Source: Desulfoscipio geothermicus
GTDB taxonomy: Bacteria > Bacillota > Desulfotomaculia > Desulfotomaculales > Desulfallaceae
Reading direction: 5' to 3'
DNA length: 64,000 nucleotides
NCBI GenBank assembly: GCA_016841205.1
Contig: JAENZP010000004.1
Span: 1 to 64,000, forward strand
Every line of letters starts with the position of its first letter. The stretch's first letter is position 1. The notes under the pieces are model-generated. The model ran no database searches. It saw only the letters and a program-made list of their open reading frames with translations, and was not told the origin of the DNA. Position numbers and translations under genes: made by a program. This document shows, piece by piece, positions 9,628 through 17,970 of this stretch.

Positions 9628-10458
9628 GTGTCCCGTCTATCACCTAGGAAATCCTTTTTTTTATTAAGTATAGTAGTAGTTATAATAATAGTAGGTATGC
9701 ATTTATCCGCAGGGAATACGTATAAACTAACTCCCTTGGAGTCTACCATCCGGGATGTGCTATCACCGGTACAGCGGGTAGTTACTGTGGTGGGCGTTAA
9801 GATTAGTGATTTTGTTACATTTCCCGTGCGGCTGTACAAAGTTTCTGAACATAACCGGCAGCTTGAGCAGCAAGTGGTGGAACTGGAGGAGAAGCTATCA
9901 AGATATAACGAAATTAGAGCTGAGAATATTCGTCTTAAGGAGCAGCTAGCATTTAAAACCAGCTTGGTGGGCCAGATGAAAACAGAATCGGCTGAGGTTG
10001 TTGGACGTGAGGCGGATAATTGGTTTGGTATCGCTATTATTAACAAGGGTTCTGCCAGCGGCATCCGGCAGGATATGGCTGTGATCACTCCGGCCGGTCT
10101 AGTCGGCCGGGTAACCAATGTTACCGACCATACTGCAGAGGTGCTTCTAATTACCGACCCCCGCAGCGGCGTGGGTTGTTTGGTTCAGGAAAATCGTGCA
10201 CCAGGTATCGTCGAGGGAGTGGCCGGTGGACGTGGCGTTGTCAATATGGTGCATATATCATCGGATCTGACACCAAAAAAAGGTAACCGGATCGTTACCT
10301 CCGGGTATGGCAGTGTTTTCCCCAAGGGCATACCGGTAGGTACTGTGCAGGGAACCCGTAGGGAAGAGTCGGGCATGTTTAAAACGGCAGTGTTGGAGAC
10401 CTTTGTGGATTTTAACCGGTTGGAGGAGGTCCTGGTAATTACTTCAACCAATCTTTGA
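9628..10458 (+). CDS. mreC: Rod shape-determining protein MreC
   Basis: 276 residues with this start: a membrane anchor at about 8-28, a coiled coil at about 63-112 (KVSEHNRQLEQQVVELEEKL onward) and the beta-rich MreC domain after it, with NKGSASGIRQDMAVITPAGLVG and the ending FVDFNRLEEVLVIT. MreC is a bitopic extracytoplasmic scaffold that activates PBP2. GTG at 9628 is chosen because AAGG at 9614-9617 leaves only 1 nt to the upstream GTG at 9619 but 10 nt to this one. Confidence 0.94.
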   Translation: MSRLSPRKSFFLLSIVVVIIIVGMHLSAGNTYKLTPLESTIRDVLSPVQRVVTVVGVKISDFVTFPVRLYKVSEHNRQLEQQVVELEEKLSRYNEIRAENIRLKEQLAFKTSLVGQMKTESAEVVGREADNWFGIAIINKGSASGIRQDMAVITPAGLVGRVTNVTDHTAEVLLITDPRSGVGCLVQENRAPGIVEGVAGGRGVVNMVHISSDLTPKKGNRIVTSGYGSVFPKGIPVGTVQGTRREESGMFKTAVLETFVDFNRLEEVLVITSTNL

Positions 10459-10490
10459 TCCGGCTATGTAGCATCCGGAGGTGGAGAAAT

Positions 10491-11000
10491 TTGCAGCCTT
10501 TGTTTTTTTTGTTGTTAGTACTGGTGACATTAATTCTTCAAACCACAGCTCTTGATTATATGGCTATTTATGGGGTTAAACCCGACCTTGTGCTTATACT
10601 GGCTATACTTAATGGCTTCCTCCGGGGTACCCGGGAGGGGGCTTTTTTGGGTTTTTCAGCCGGTATTTTGCAAGACCTGGTTAGTGGGGGTTATTTTGGA
10701 TTGAACGCTTTAACTAAAATGGTTGCCGGTTACTTGGCGGGATTCGGGAAAGATCGGCTTTACCGGGATAATCGTGTTATTGCTGCCGGGTTGACCTGGG
10801 TGTGCACAGTGTGGTCTCAGCTGGTCTTTTATATATTGCTTTTGTTAGTTAATGTATCGGTACCTGTGGTAAAAGCATTGACTTATGTTATTTTGCCCAC
10901 GGCTTTTTACAATGCTTTGGTGGTGCTGGTTATTTACGCTTATTATTATCATTTCTGCCGGGGTGGTCCGCCTGGTAAAGGTGAATATTTTAATCCCTAA
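10491..11000 (+). CDS. mreD: Rod shape-determining protein MreD
   Basis: 169 residues, almost wholly hydrophobic, with about five membrane segments and the typical early motif VKPDLVLILAILNGFLRG. MreD is the integral-membrane partner of MreC in the elongasome. TTG at 10491 is preferred because GGAGGTGG lies 6 nt upstream; an upstream in-frame TTG overlapping the mreC stop lacks such a site. Position between mreC and the PBP2 gene supports the call. Confidence 0.92.
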   Translation: MQPLFFLLLVLVTLILQTTALDYMAIYGVKPDLVLILAILNGFLRGTREGAFLGFSAGILQDLVSGGYFGLNALTKMVAGYLAGFGKDRLYRDNRVIAAGLTWVCTVWSQLVFYILLLLVNVSVPVVKALTYVILPTAFYNALVVLVIYAYYYHFCRGGPPGKGEYFNP

Positions 11001-11027
11001 AAGAACCTCTATTTTGGACAGGTAGTC

Positions 11028-13820
11028 ATGACTTATTCAGGAGAACAGGAAAGGGCAGCGTTTATGAAAAGAAAAACATTAGTTGAAAATAGAATGAAAT
11101 ATTTTTTGGGCGCTATATTTTTGGTGCTGCTGTTATTATTGGCCAAGCTATCCTTTATGCAATTGGTGCAAACCGAGCAATTTCGTACCATGGCTCGTAA
11201 TAATTATATTCGCATAACTCCGGTTTTTGCCCCGCGGGGTGAAATTTTTGACCGTAACGGCGAAAAAATTGTCACTAATAAACCTGTTTATGCTGTATCC
11301 ATAAATGATTTGAATTTGCAGGGAACCACTTATCATCTGTATCTGGACCGTATTGGACCGGAAACAGTAAGTATGGCTGACAAACTTGCCTGGATATTGG
11401 CCGGTGATGAAGAATCTGTGCAATATTTTCAGCAAATAAGCGGTAAGACGCCGGAGCAGTTTAACAATGATGTTACCCGGGACAATGATAAGGCTACCTA
11501 TACAGCCAAAAAGCAGGCCATTGAAGAAATTATCAAAGAACGGGTCAGCAGCAATAAAGTTAATTTGGAAAATGGTGAAGCGTTGGAAATTGCTATAGCC
11601 TATAATCCTTCCACAGTGGCTACATTGCGCCAGCAGAACCTGGACTCCTTTGGCATCAGGCTGGAAAAGAGAACCGATGTACTGAGCGAATTGGTATCCA
11701 TGTTGCATAAAGAAGCAGTCTTTGAAGGAAAATCCACTTATGAAGTGGAATCGGGTGTACGGGCAACCATAAGGGAGAAAAAATACTACAGGCCATACGA
11801 ACCCGTGCAGGTAGCCGACAATGTTCCCTCCCAAACAGTGGTGACACTACGGGAAAGGCAGATGGAAATGCCCGGAGTGGTGGTGGACATCCAACCAGTA
11901 AGGGACTATCCTTACCAGAGTTTGCTGGCCCACGCGCTGGGCTATGTGCAAAATATTAAGCAGGAGCAATATGAGGAACATAAAGACGAAGGTTATTTTA
12001 TGAATGACCTTTACGGGCAATACGGGCTGGAATTAATATATGAGTCAGACCTGCGTGGTGAACCCGGCGCCAGGCAGGTGGAAGTGGATGCCAGTGGCCA
12101 GCCGGTGCGGGATTTAGGCTTGAAGCAGCCTGTACCGGGCAACGACCTGGTGCTGACGGTTGACTTGAATCTGCAAAAGGCTACGGAGAAGGCACTGGCG
12201 GACGGGGTCGCCCGAGCCCAAAGTGCGGGGTATAGTCTAGCCAAAGCCAGTGCGGCGGTGGCGATGGATGTGCGCTCCGGGGCCATTTTGGCTATGGCCA
12301 GTTATCCTTCATACAATCCCGGTGTATTCACTGAAGGGTTATCTGGCACCGAATGGCAACAATTGCAAGATTCCGGTGCACTGCTTAACCGTACCATATC
12401 AGCTATTTATGCGCCCGGATCCACTTTTAAGATGGTTACGGCGGCGGCCATACTGGAGAATAAAATTGTAGATCCTACCTATAAAATGTCCGACCCCGGA
12501 TATTACCGATTGGGCCAGGGCATTTGGCGGGACTGGAAACCGGACGGTCATGGTATGGTAGACATGCGCAAAGCGCTGGAGGTGTCCTGTGATACTTATT
12601 TTTACCGTTTTGGGCAGATGGTCGGGGTAGATGCTATAGCTAGTGTGGCCCAGGAATTTGGGCTGGGCGAAAAAACCAGCATTAAACTGCCAGGTGAAAT
12701 GAGTGGTGTAGTCCCTACCCCCGAGTGGAAATATGAACTAGTTAAGAATATGTTAATTATGTATAATGATGATTTTGCTAAAGTACGTGAACTAAATGAA
12801 CAAATTAAGAAAACTACAAGTGAATCCCGTAAACAGCAGTTACAAAAATTAAGGGATGAAGAACAGGATAAACAATTAAAAAAATATGAATGGGATCTTA
12901 ACTGGCAACAATTTGAAACTATCAACATGTCCATCGGGCAGGGGGATAATTCCTACACTATAATGCAACTGGCTGACTATGTGGCCGCTATAGCCAATAA
13001 TGGCACATTGTACCAGCCCTATTTGGTAGATAAAATTGTTGCTCCAGATGGTAAGGTTATTCGTGAGTTCAAGCCCCAGGTGAGACGCGAGGTTAACATC
13101 TCCAAGGACAACTTGCAAATTCTTCGTGAAGGCATGCGCATGGTGGCAACATCTCCCAACGGTACCGCGTCAGCAGTTTTTGGGCTTGATGTTGCAGCTA
13201 AAACAGGTACTGCGGAGGTGACGGATGCCAAAGGTAATAAAGTAGGCAATCATGCTTTATTCGTAGCCTTTGCACCTTATGAAAAACCTGAGGTAGCAGT
13301 GGCCGTGGTACTCGAATACGGTTATGCAGGTAACACCTATGCAGGTCCCATCGCCCGGCAGATACTTGATGCCTACCTTGCTGACCCTGAAACAAATGCA
13401 AATAAAGATGAACAGATTACTGCGCTCGGAAATCAACCGAACAATATTGTGGCACTGCCGGAGGGCTGGGATACGCAGCCGGCATTAAACTGGCCGGGTT
13501 GGGAACAGCTGCCTGATGATAGCGTAACGACACAAGGTGATAACTCGTCCCAAAGTAGGCAGGTTCAGGCGAAACAAGTTCCGGCGGCCTCGAGCCGGCC
13601 GGTTACATCAACCAAGCCGGTTCAAACAACAGCCCCGGTGTCTGTAACTCAATCGCTACCAGTGGTGGTTACTCCGCCGGATGAAACCCAGCCGCCACCA
13701 ACTATGTCATCACCAACTGTGGTGGCTCCTGAACCAACCCAGTCCCAGTCTGTGCAGCAGCCGTCTCAAACAACGCCTGCCATACCCGAAGAGGTGTCTG
13801 AACCGAATGGGCAGCCGTAA
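11028..13820 (+). CDS. mrdA: Penicillin-binding protein 2 (transpeptidase)
   Basis: 930 residues, much longer than the roughly 600-700 usual for PBP2. It has a membrane anchor (about 22-42), a pedestal domain starting APRGEIFDRNG, and a transpeptidase domain with S465-TFK (SxxK), S520-CD (SxD) and K725-TGT. Extra length comes from a charged insert at about 140-250, a coiled-coil-like Lys/Glu/Gln-rich insert between SxD and KTG (about 580-620), and a Pro/Thr/Gln/Ser-rich tail of about 110 residues probably lying outside the membrane. It cross-links peptidoglycan during side-wall growth with RodA. An in-frame ATG at 11064 behind AGGAAAGGG is an alternative start. Confidence 0.95.
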   Translation: MTYSGEQERAAFMKRKTLVENRMKYFLGAIFLVLLLLLAKLSFMQLVQTEQFRTMARNNYIRITPVFAPRGEIFDRNGEKIVTNKPVYAVSINDLNLQGTTYHLYLDRIGPETVSMADKLAWILAGDEESVQYFQQISGKTPEQFNNDVTRDNDKATYTAKKQAIEEIIKERVSSNKVNLENGEALEIAIAYNPSTVATLRQQNLDSFGIRLEKRTDVLSELVSMLHKEAVFEGKSTYEVESGVRATIREKKYYRPYEPVQVADNVPSQTVVTLRERQMEMPGVVVDIQPVRDYPYQSLLAHALGYVQNIKQEQYEEHKDEGYFMNDLYGQYGLELIYESDLRGEPGARQVEVDASGQPVRDLGLKQPVPGNDLVLTVDLNLQKATEKALADGVARAQSAGYSLAKASAAVAMDVRSGAILAMASYPSYNPGVFTEGLSGTEWQQLQDSGALLNRTISAIYAPGSTFKMVTAAAILENKIVDPTYKMSDPGYYRLGQGIWRDWKPDGHGMVDMRKALEVSCDTYFYRFGQMVGVDAIASVAQEFGLGEKTSIKLPGEMSGVVPTPEWKYELVKNMLIMYNDDFAKVRELNEQIKKTTSESRKQQLQKLRDEEQDKQLKKYEWDLNWQQFETINMSIGQGDNSYTIMQLADYVAAIANNGTLYQPYLVDKIVAPDGKVIREFKPQVRREVNISKDNLQILREGMRMVATSPNGTASAVFGLDVAAKTGTAEVTDAKGNKVGNHALFVAFAPYEKPEVAVAVVLEYGYAGNTYAGPIARQILDAYLADPETNANKDEQITALGNQPNNIVALPEGWDTQPALNWPGWEQLPDDSVTTQGDNSSQSRQVQAKQVPAASSRPVTSTKPVQTTAPVSVTQSLPVVVTPPDETQPPPTMSSPTVVAPEPTQSQSVQQPSQTTPAIPEEVSEPNGQP

Positions 13821-13970
13821 GTATTTCGGTTGCTATCGGATTGGAATTAAATTTTGTAAAATTTAGGTTTTTATTTTTTTAGCAGGATTTGGTTATATGG
13901 TGTAGAATTAATTATTTGCTTAGTTTTTTAAATGTCAGAAATAACTGGTTATGCGGGGAGGGCGAAAACT

Positions 13971-14390
13971 GTGGCTCCAGATTGGACTAGCGGGAATTTG
14001 GTGCAATTCCCCGGCAGAGGGGGGGGAGAGCCCGAGGAGATGATGGACGAAAATACAGTTCTGTTCCAACGCACCCTGCGTTCCGGCCAATCAATACATT
14101 TTGACGGCAATGTGGTAATTGTTGGTGATATAAACCCCGGTGGGGAAGTTGTAGCTACCGGCAATGTAGTGGTGATGGGATATTTGCGCGGAGTGGTGCA
14201 TGCAGGTGCCGGTGGTAATGAAAAGGCAGCTGTTTATGCTTTTCGCATGCGGCCCACCCAGTTGCGGATAGCCAACCATATCACTCGTGCCCCGGATGGG
14301 GATGATAGCGGCCCCATAGTACCTGAGATAGCAAGAATTAAAGACGGTACGGTGGTGATAGAAACTTTCTCATATGGACCGGAACGCTAA
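13971..14390 (+). CDS. minC: Septum site-determining protein MinC, C-terminal domain only
   Basis: 139 residues from GTG at 13971, which has GGGGAGGG 8 nt upstream; the in-frame ATG at 13932 has no site. The protein contains the MinC C-terminal beta-helix, with FDGNVVIVGDINPGGEVVATGN and MGYLRGVVHAGAGG, which dimerises and binds MinD. The N-terminal FtsZ-inhibiting domain of ordinary MinC (about 100 residues) is absent, replaced by about 35 residues of low similarity. It precedes minD and minE, so it is clearly the min-locus copy. How inhibition of FtsZ is achieved is not visible here. Confidence 0.88.
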   Translation: MAPDWTSGNLVQFPGRGGGEPEEMMDENTVLFQRTLRSGQSIHFDGNVVIVGDINPGGEVVATGNVVVMGYLRGVVHAGAGGNEKAAVYAFRMRPTQLRIANHITRAPDGDDSGPIVPEIARIKDGTVVIETFSYGPER

Positions 14391-14438
14391 ACAGTAGTCA
14401 ACTTAATGTAAAAGCATAAAAGGGAGGAAGTAATTTTT

Positions 14439-15233
14439 ATGGGGGAAGTAATAGTCATTACTTCAGGCAAGGGAGGCGTAGGTAAAACTACCACAAGTGC
14501 TAATTTGGGTGCTGGTCTGGCCTCTTTTGGTGACAAGGTTTGTCTGATTGATGCTGATATTGGACTGCGTAATTTAGATGTTGTGATGGGCCTTGAAAAT
14601 CGTATTGTTTATGACCTGGTGGACGTTACCAGCGGCAATTGTTCTTTCCGGAAAGCATTGATTAAAGATAAACGCTTTGAAAATTTATTCTTGCTGCCCG
14701 CTGCTCAAACCAAGGATAAAACAGCGGTTAACCCTGATCAGATGCGGGCACTTACTGAAGAAATAAAAAACGAATTTGATTACGTTATTGTTGACTGTCC
14801 TGCTGGTATTGAGCAAGGTTTTCGCAACGCTATTGCTGGTGCCAACCAGGCCATAGTGGTTACCACCCCCGAGGTTTCAGCTGTCAGGGATGCCGATCGT
14901 ATAATTGGCTTGCTGGAAAAAGAGGATTTGCGTGAGCCCAAGTTGGTGGTTAACCGCATGCGCTACCAAATGGTCAAGCACGGAGATATGATGAGCATCG
15001 ATGATATAATTGACATATTGGCAGTGGATCTGCTCGGCGTGGTGCCGGAGGACGAGCAGGTAGTGGTAAGTACCAACCGGGGAGATATGGTGGTAATGAA
15101 TGATTCATCCAAGTCCGGGCAAGCTTATCGTAATATTGTGCGCCGGATCAAGGGCGAAGATGTACCGATGATGAACCTTGATGATGAAGGTGGGTTTTTT
15201 AGAAAGTTAAGACAGATAATTGGCCTTAAGTAA
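14439..15233 (+). CDS. minD: Septum site-determining ATPase MinD
   Basis: 264 residues. The deviant Walker A motif SGKGGVGKTTTSANLG is at about residues 8-23, followed by DADIGLRNLD (switch I) and DYVIVDCPAGIEQGF (Walker B). The C terminus FRKLRQIIGLK is an amphipathic membrane-targeting helix. MinD binds membrane as an ATP dimer, recruits MinC and is released by MinE. The ATG is preceded by GGGAGG. It lies 48 nt after minC and 21 nt before minE. Confidence 0.97.
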   Translation: MGEVIVITSGKGGVGKTTTSANLGAGLASFGDKVCLIDADIGLRNLDVVMGLENRIVYDLVDVTSGNCSFRKALIKDKRFENLFLLPAAQTKDKTAVNPDQMRALTEEIKNEFDYVIVDCPAGIEQGFRNAIAGANQAIVVTTPEVSAVRDADRIIGLLEKEDLREPKLVVNRMRYQMVKHGDMMSIDDIIDILAVDLLGVVPEDEQVVVSTNRGDMVVMNDSSKSGQAYRNIVRRIKGEDVPMMNLDDEGGFFRKLRQIIGLK

Positions 15234-15254
15234 CAAGAGAGGGGGAGAAGCGCA

Positions 15255-15536
15255 ATGTTGGAGCTTATTAACCGCCTATTCGGCCGTGAGAACCATTCCA
15301 GTAAAACTGTGGCCAAAGAAAGATTGCGCTTGGTGCTTGTTCATGATCGTGCCGGCGTTTCACCGGAACTTTTACAGACATTGAAAATCGATTTAATTAA
15401 AGTAATATCCAATTATATGGAGATTGATGAACATGCTCTGGAAGTATCGCTTGACAGCAGCGAAAACCAGGTAGCGTTAGTGGCTAATATACCGGTGAAG
15501 AATATGAAAAGATCCATACAATCTGAAACCGCCTAA
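15255..15536 (+). CDS. minE: Cell division topological specificity factor MinE
   Basis: 93 residues. The N-terminal amphipathic stretch MLELINRLF is the membrane-binding and MinD-contact part. The body AKERLRLVLVHDRAG onward, with an ILEVI-like VISNYMEIDEHALEV, is the topological specificity domain. Presence of MinE rather than DivIVA-type control indicates an oscillating Min system, as in several Clostridia. It closes the minCDE unit; a hairpin and T-run terminator follows at 15613. Confidence 0.95.
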   Translation: MLELINRLFGRENHSSKTVAKERLRLVLVHDRAGVSPELLQTLKIDLIKVISNYMEIDEHALEVSLDSSENQVALVANIPVKNMKRSIQSETA

Positions 15537-15612
15537 ACTTCTGGTACCCGGTCCGGGTTTTACTGGGCCGGGGATCGGGGGGTAGGGGAGCTATTTTTAC
15601 CACTATGTTTTT

Positions 15613-15642
15613 GTCGGTAGCTTAATTTTACCGGCTTTTTTT
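15613..15642 (+). terminator. Intrinsic terminator after minE
   Basis: GTCGGTA (15613-15619) pairs with TACCGGC (15629-15635), then seven T residues. A GC-rich hairpin without a T-run lies just upstream near 15547-15572. Confidence 0.7.
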
Positions 15643-15701
15643 GTGCCATCGCCTGTTATATAATAAAATTTGTACTGTTAAAGCAAGGCGGTGTTTAAAG
15701 C

Positions 15702-16895
15702 TTGAAAAATAAACGGTTTATTAAAAACCTGGATTTAACCCTGGTGGGGGTAACCGGGGCTATACTGGTGTTTAGTTTGGTGATGATCGGTAGCGCCAGT
15801 ACCGATTACGGGTGGTGGATGCGACTAGGTTTGGATATGGATAAATTGCAGGATGCTAATATATTCCAACGCCTGCTGTGGATGAAAAAGGAGTATGTGG
15901 TTAAACAATTTATTTGGACACTGCTGGGCATTACAGCTGCTGCGGTCATTATATATATCCCTTATGAAGATTGGCGACGCTACACTAAGCACCTTTATAT
16001 TGCGAACTTGCTGCTACTCGGGTCGGTGTTGGCATTAGGGCGTACTGCCATGGGGGCAGAGCGCTGGATTGATATCGGTCCCTTTGCTTTCCAGCCTTCC
16101 GAGTTTGCCAAGTTAATTATTATTATTACCCTGGCTGACTTTTTAGCCAAAAGAGAGGGTCAGATCCGTACAATAAAGGACATGTTGCCATGCTTTATAT
16201 TTGTGGTATTACCTATGCTACTTATTTTAATGCAACCCGACCTGGGTACATCACTGGTTTTTATTGCTATATTATTTGGTATGCTATTTGTAGTTAGCTT
16301 AAAACCTCTTTTGGTGACCGGCATATTTAGTGCGGGGTTCGCCGCGGTGGTTGGGCTGGTCTGGTCACATCTAAAATTTGACACCTGGATCCCGATGCAT
16401 GAATACCAGCTTAGGCGGCTGACTATTTTTCTTGACCCTTGGTCTGATATGCAAGGGTCCGGGTACCATGTTATCCAGTCCCAGATTGCCATTGGTTCCA
16501 GTGGTTTTTGGGGCAAGGGACTGCTTCGGGGTACCCAGAGTTTTTTAGAGTTTTTGCCCATCAGGCATACCGACTTTATTTTTTCGGTACTGGCGGAGGA
16601 AACCGGATTTTTAGGGGCCTTATTGCTATTGATATTGTTTGGTGTTTTCTTGTACCGGGGAGTGCGGATTGCATTCGAAGCCAAGGACATGTTCGGTACC
16701 CTGCTGGCGGTGGGTATAGTAAGTATGATAACTTTTCAGATATTAGTTAATGTTGGTATGACCATTGCCATTATGCCCGTCACCGGGCTGCCTCTGCCAT
16801 TGTTCAGTTACGGGGGCAGCAGTATGATAGCTAATATGATCGCCATTGGGGTGTTGTTGAATATCAACATGCGTCGGCAGAAAAGTATTTTTTAG
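15702..16895 (+). CDS. rodA: SEDS peptidoglycan glycosyltransferase RodA
   Basis: 397 residues with about ten membrane segments, of the RodA/FtsW/SpoVE family. Family hallmarks include AMGAERWIDIGPFAFQPSEFAK in the central loop and GLPLPLFSYGGSSMIANM near the end. SEDS proteins polymerise glycan strands from lipid II with a class B PBP. Neighbouring mre genes and PBP2 favour the RodA (elongation) role over FtsW. The start is TTG at 15702 behind AAGGCGGTG. A strong inverted-repeat terminator follows directly. Confidence 0.93.
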   Translation: MKNKRFIKNLDLTLVGVTGAILVFSLVMIGSASTDYGWWMRLGLDMDKLQDANIFQRLLWMKKEYVVKQFIWTLLGITAAAVIIYIPYEDWRRYTKHLYIANLLLLGSVLALGRTAMGAERWIDIGPFAFQPSEFAKLIIIITLADFLAKREGQIRTIKDMLPCFIFVVLPMLLILMQPDLGTSLVFIAILFGMLFVVSLKPLLVTGIFSAGFAAVVGLVWSHLKFDTWIPMHEYQLRRLTIFLDPWSDMQGSGYHVIQSQIAIGSSGFWGKGLLRGTQSFLEFLPIRHTDFIFSVLAEETGFLGALLLLILFGVFLYRGVRIAFEAKDMFGTLLAVGIVSMITFQILVNVGMTIAIMPVTGLPLPLFSYGGSSMIANMIAIGVLLNINMRRQKSIF

Positions 16896-16898
16896 TAA

Positions 16899-16953
16899 TC
16901 TAAGAAAAAGGCAAGCGGCTTTAATTGTAAAAGCCGCTTGCCTTTTTCTTAGA
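16899..16953. terminator. Long perfect inverted-repeat terminator, likely bidirectional
   Basis: Arms of 24 nt (16899-16922 and 16930-16953) pair perfectly around a loop of about 7 nt. The G+C core AGGCAAGCGGCTT is flanked by A-run and T-run, giving a U-tract in either direction. It ends the rodA transcript. Confidence 0.9.
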
Positions 16954-17088
16954 TAAAATACAAATTTATTCGGAGGGCGGAAATGGGTTGGTTACCGTTT
17001 AGGTTGATGGCTATGAATCTGTGAAGCAGGTGGCTGTGGTTATGTCGCATGATCGAGCTAATTTTATATTGCACCGGCTATAAGCTCG

Positions 17089-17123
17089 TCATATTTGTCC
17101 ACCCCTTCAAATATATATATTAT
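17089..17123 (+). promoter_or_regulatory. Candidate promoter of the spoIVF operon
   Basis: Two readings overlap. A sigma A-like pair is TTGTCC (17095-17100) and TATTAT (17118-17123) with 17 nt between. A sigma E-like -35 TCATATT (17089-17095) is followed about 15 nt later by AATATATAT. spoIVF is a sigma E operon in Bacillus, so the second reading fits the genes better, but neither is proven. Confidence 0.4.
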
Positions 17124-17177
17124 AAAACCAGTTAACATCTACTGGGCAGTGAAATGGTCGGGGGGGGGAAAAAGACT

Positions 17178-17957
17178 TTGAAATGGGATAAGTTATCACG
17201 CCTGGGCTGGCGTAAAAAGAGTGGGTTTGATGAATGGGCTGATTATTACCAGTCCGTAAATGGCAGGCGCCCTATGAAACCTTCATACAAGCTTCCAACC
17301 AGACGGAACGGCATTTTTAGAATTGCTGCCGTACTGGTAATACTGGCCGTGCTAATGGTGGTACGACAGTACCCTCATCCTGTGGGTGAACAGGCCCGGG
17401 AAGGTTTAAGGCATTTACTTACGGCAGAGTGGGATTCCCAGCTCGTGGTGGATAAATCCATACAACTGGCTGCACAACTGGTTAACTGGGACAACCCGGT
17501 AATTCACGGGTCGGGCACGGGAATTGACGCCGAGCCTGTAACAGGTGCCGGATTAGCTAAAGAAGAGTTGTCTTTGCCGGTTTCCGGTAAAGTGGTGGAA
17601 GAGTTTGGTTGGACGCAGTCTCCGGTAGATGACATGGAAAGATATCACGCCGGTATTGATATCAGCGCACCACTGGGTGCCAGCGTGGTTGCCGCTATGG
17701 ACGGTCAGGTGGAAAGAACCGGCGAAAATAAAGAGCTGGGGCAATATGTATTAATAGATCATGGGAAAGGTACGTACACATTGTATGGTTGTGTGACTGA
17801 TGTCAATGTAGTGGAGGGCCAGAGAGTGCAGGCGGGTCAGGAAATTGCCCTGGTAGGCGAGAGCGGTGATGTCCCGGGCGGGGGGCTGCATTTTGAACTG
17901 CGGGAAAACGGAAAACTGGTAGACCCGCTGGCTCGCTTATCTATAAACAGAGAATAA
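17178..17957 (+). CDS. spoIVFA: SpoIVFA-like M23 (LytM-type) protein
   Basis: 259 residues: a basic cytoplasmic N terminus, one membrane segment (about 47-63) and a C-terminal M23 domain. The first metal site is present as YHAGIDI, but the usual HxH pair reads GGGLHFEL, with the first His missing, so zinc peptidase activity is doubtful. In Bacillus SpoIVFA anchors and regulates the SpoIVFB protease at the forespore outer membrane; spoIVFB follows 13 nt later. TTG at 17178 is chosen for its distance from a G-run at 17160-17168; an in-frame ATG at 17154 is the alternative, adding 8 residues. Confidence 0.75.
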   Translation: MKWDKLSRLGWRKKSGFDEWADYYQSVNGRRPMKPSYKLPTRRNGIFRIAAVLVILAVLMVVRQYPHPVGEQAREGLRHLLTAEWDSQLVVDKSIQLAAQLVNWDNPVIHGSGTGIDAEPVTGAGLAKEELSLPVSGKVVEEFGWTQSPVDDMERYHAGIDISAPLGASVVAAMDGQVERTGENKELGQYVLIDHGKGTYTLYGCVTDVNVVEGQRVQAGQEIALVGESGDVPGGGLHFELRENGKLVDPLARLSINRE

Positions 17958-17970
17958 CGGAGGATGCCTT

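Noticed and set aside
11148-11834. Antisense open frame of 228 codons within the PBP2 gene
   Set aside because: No family motif or ribosome site; explained by codon bias of the sense gene.
15547-15572. GC-rich hairpin after minE as the main terminator
   Set aside because: The stem is good but has no T-run; the terminator with T-run at 15613 is the better candidate.
16984-17025. A 13-codon ORF (MGWLPFRLMAMNL) behind GGAGGGCGG
   Set aside because: Strong site but too short, no known leader-peptide logic, and no attenuator follows.
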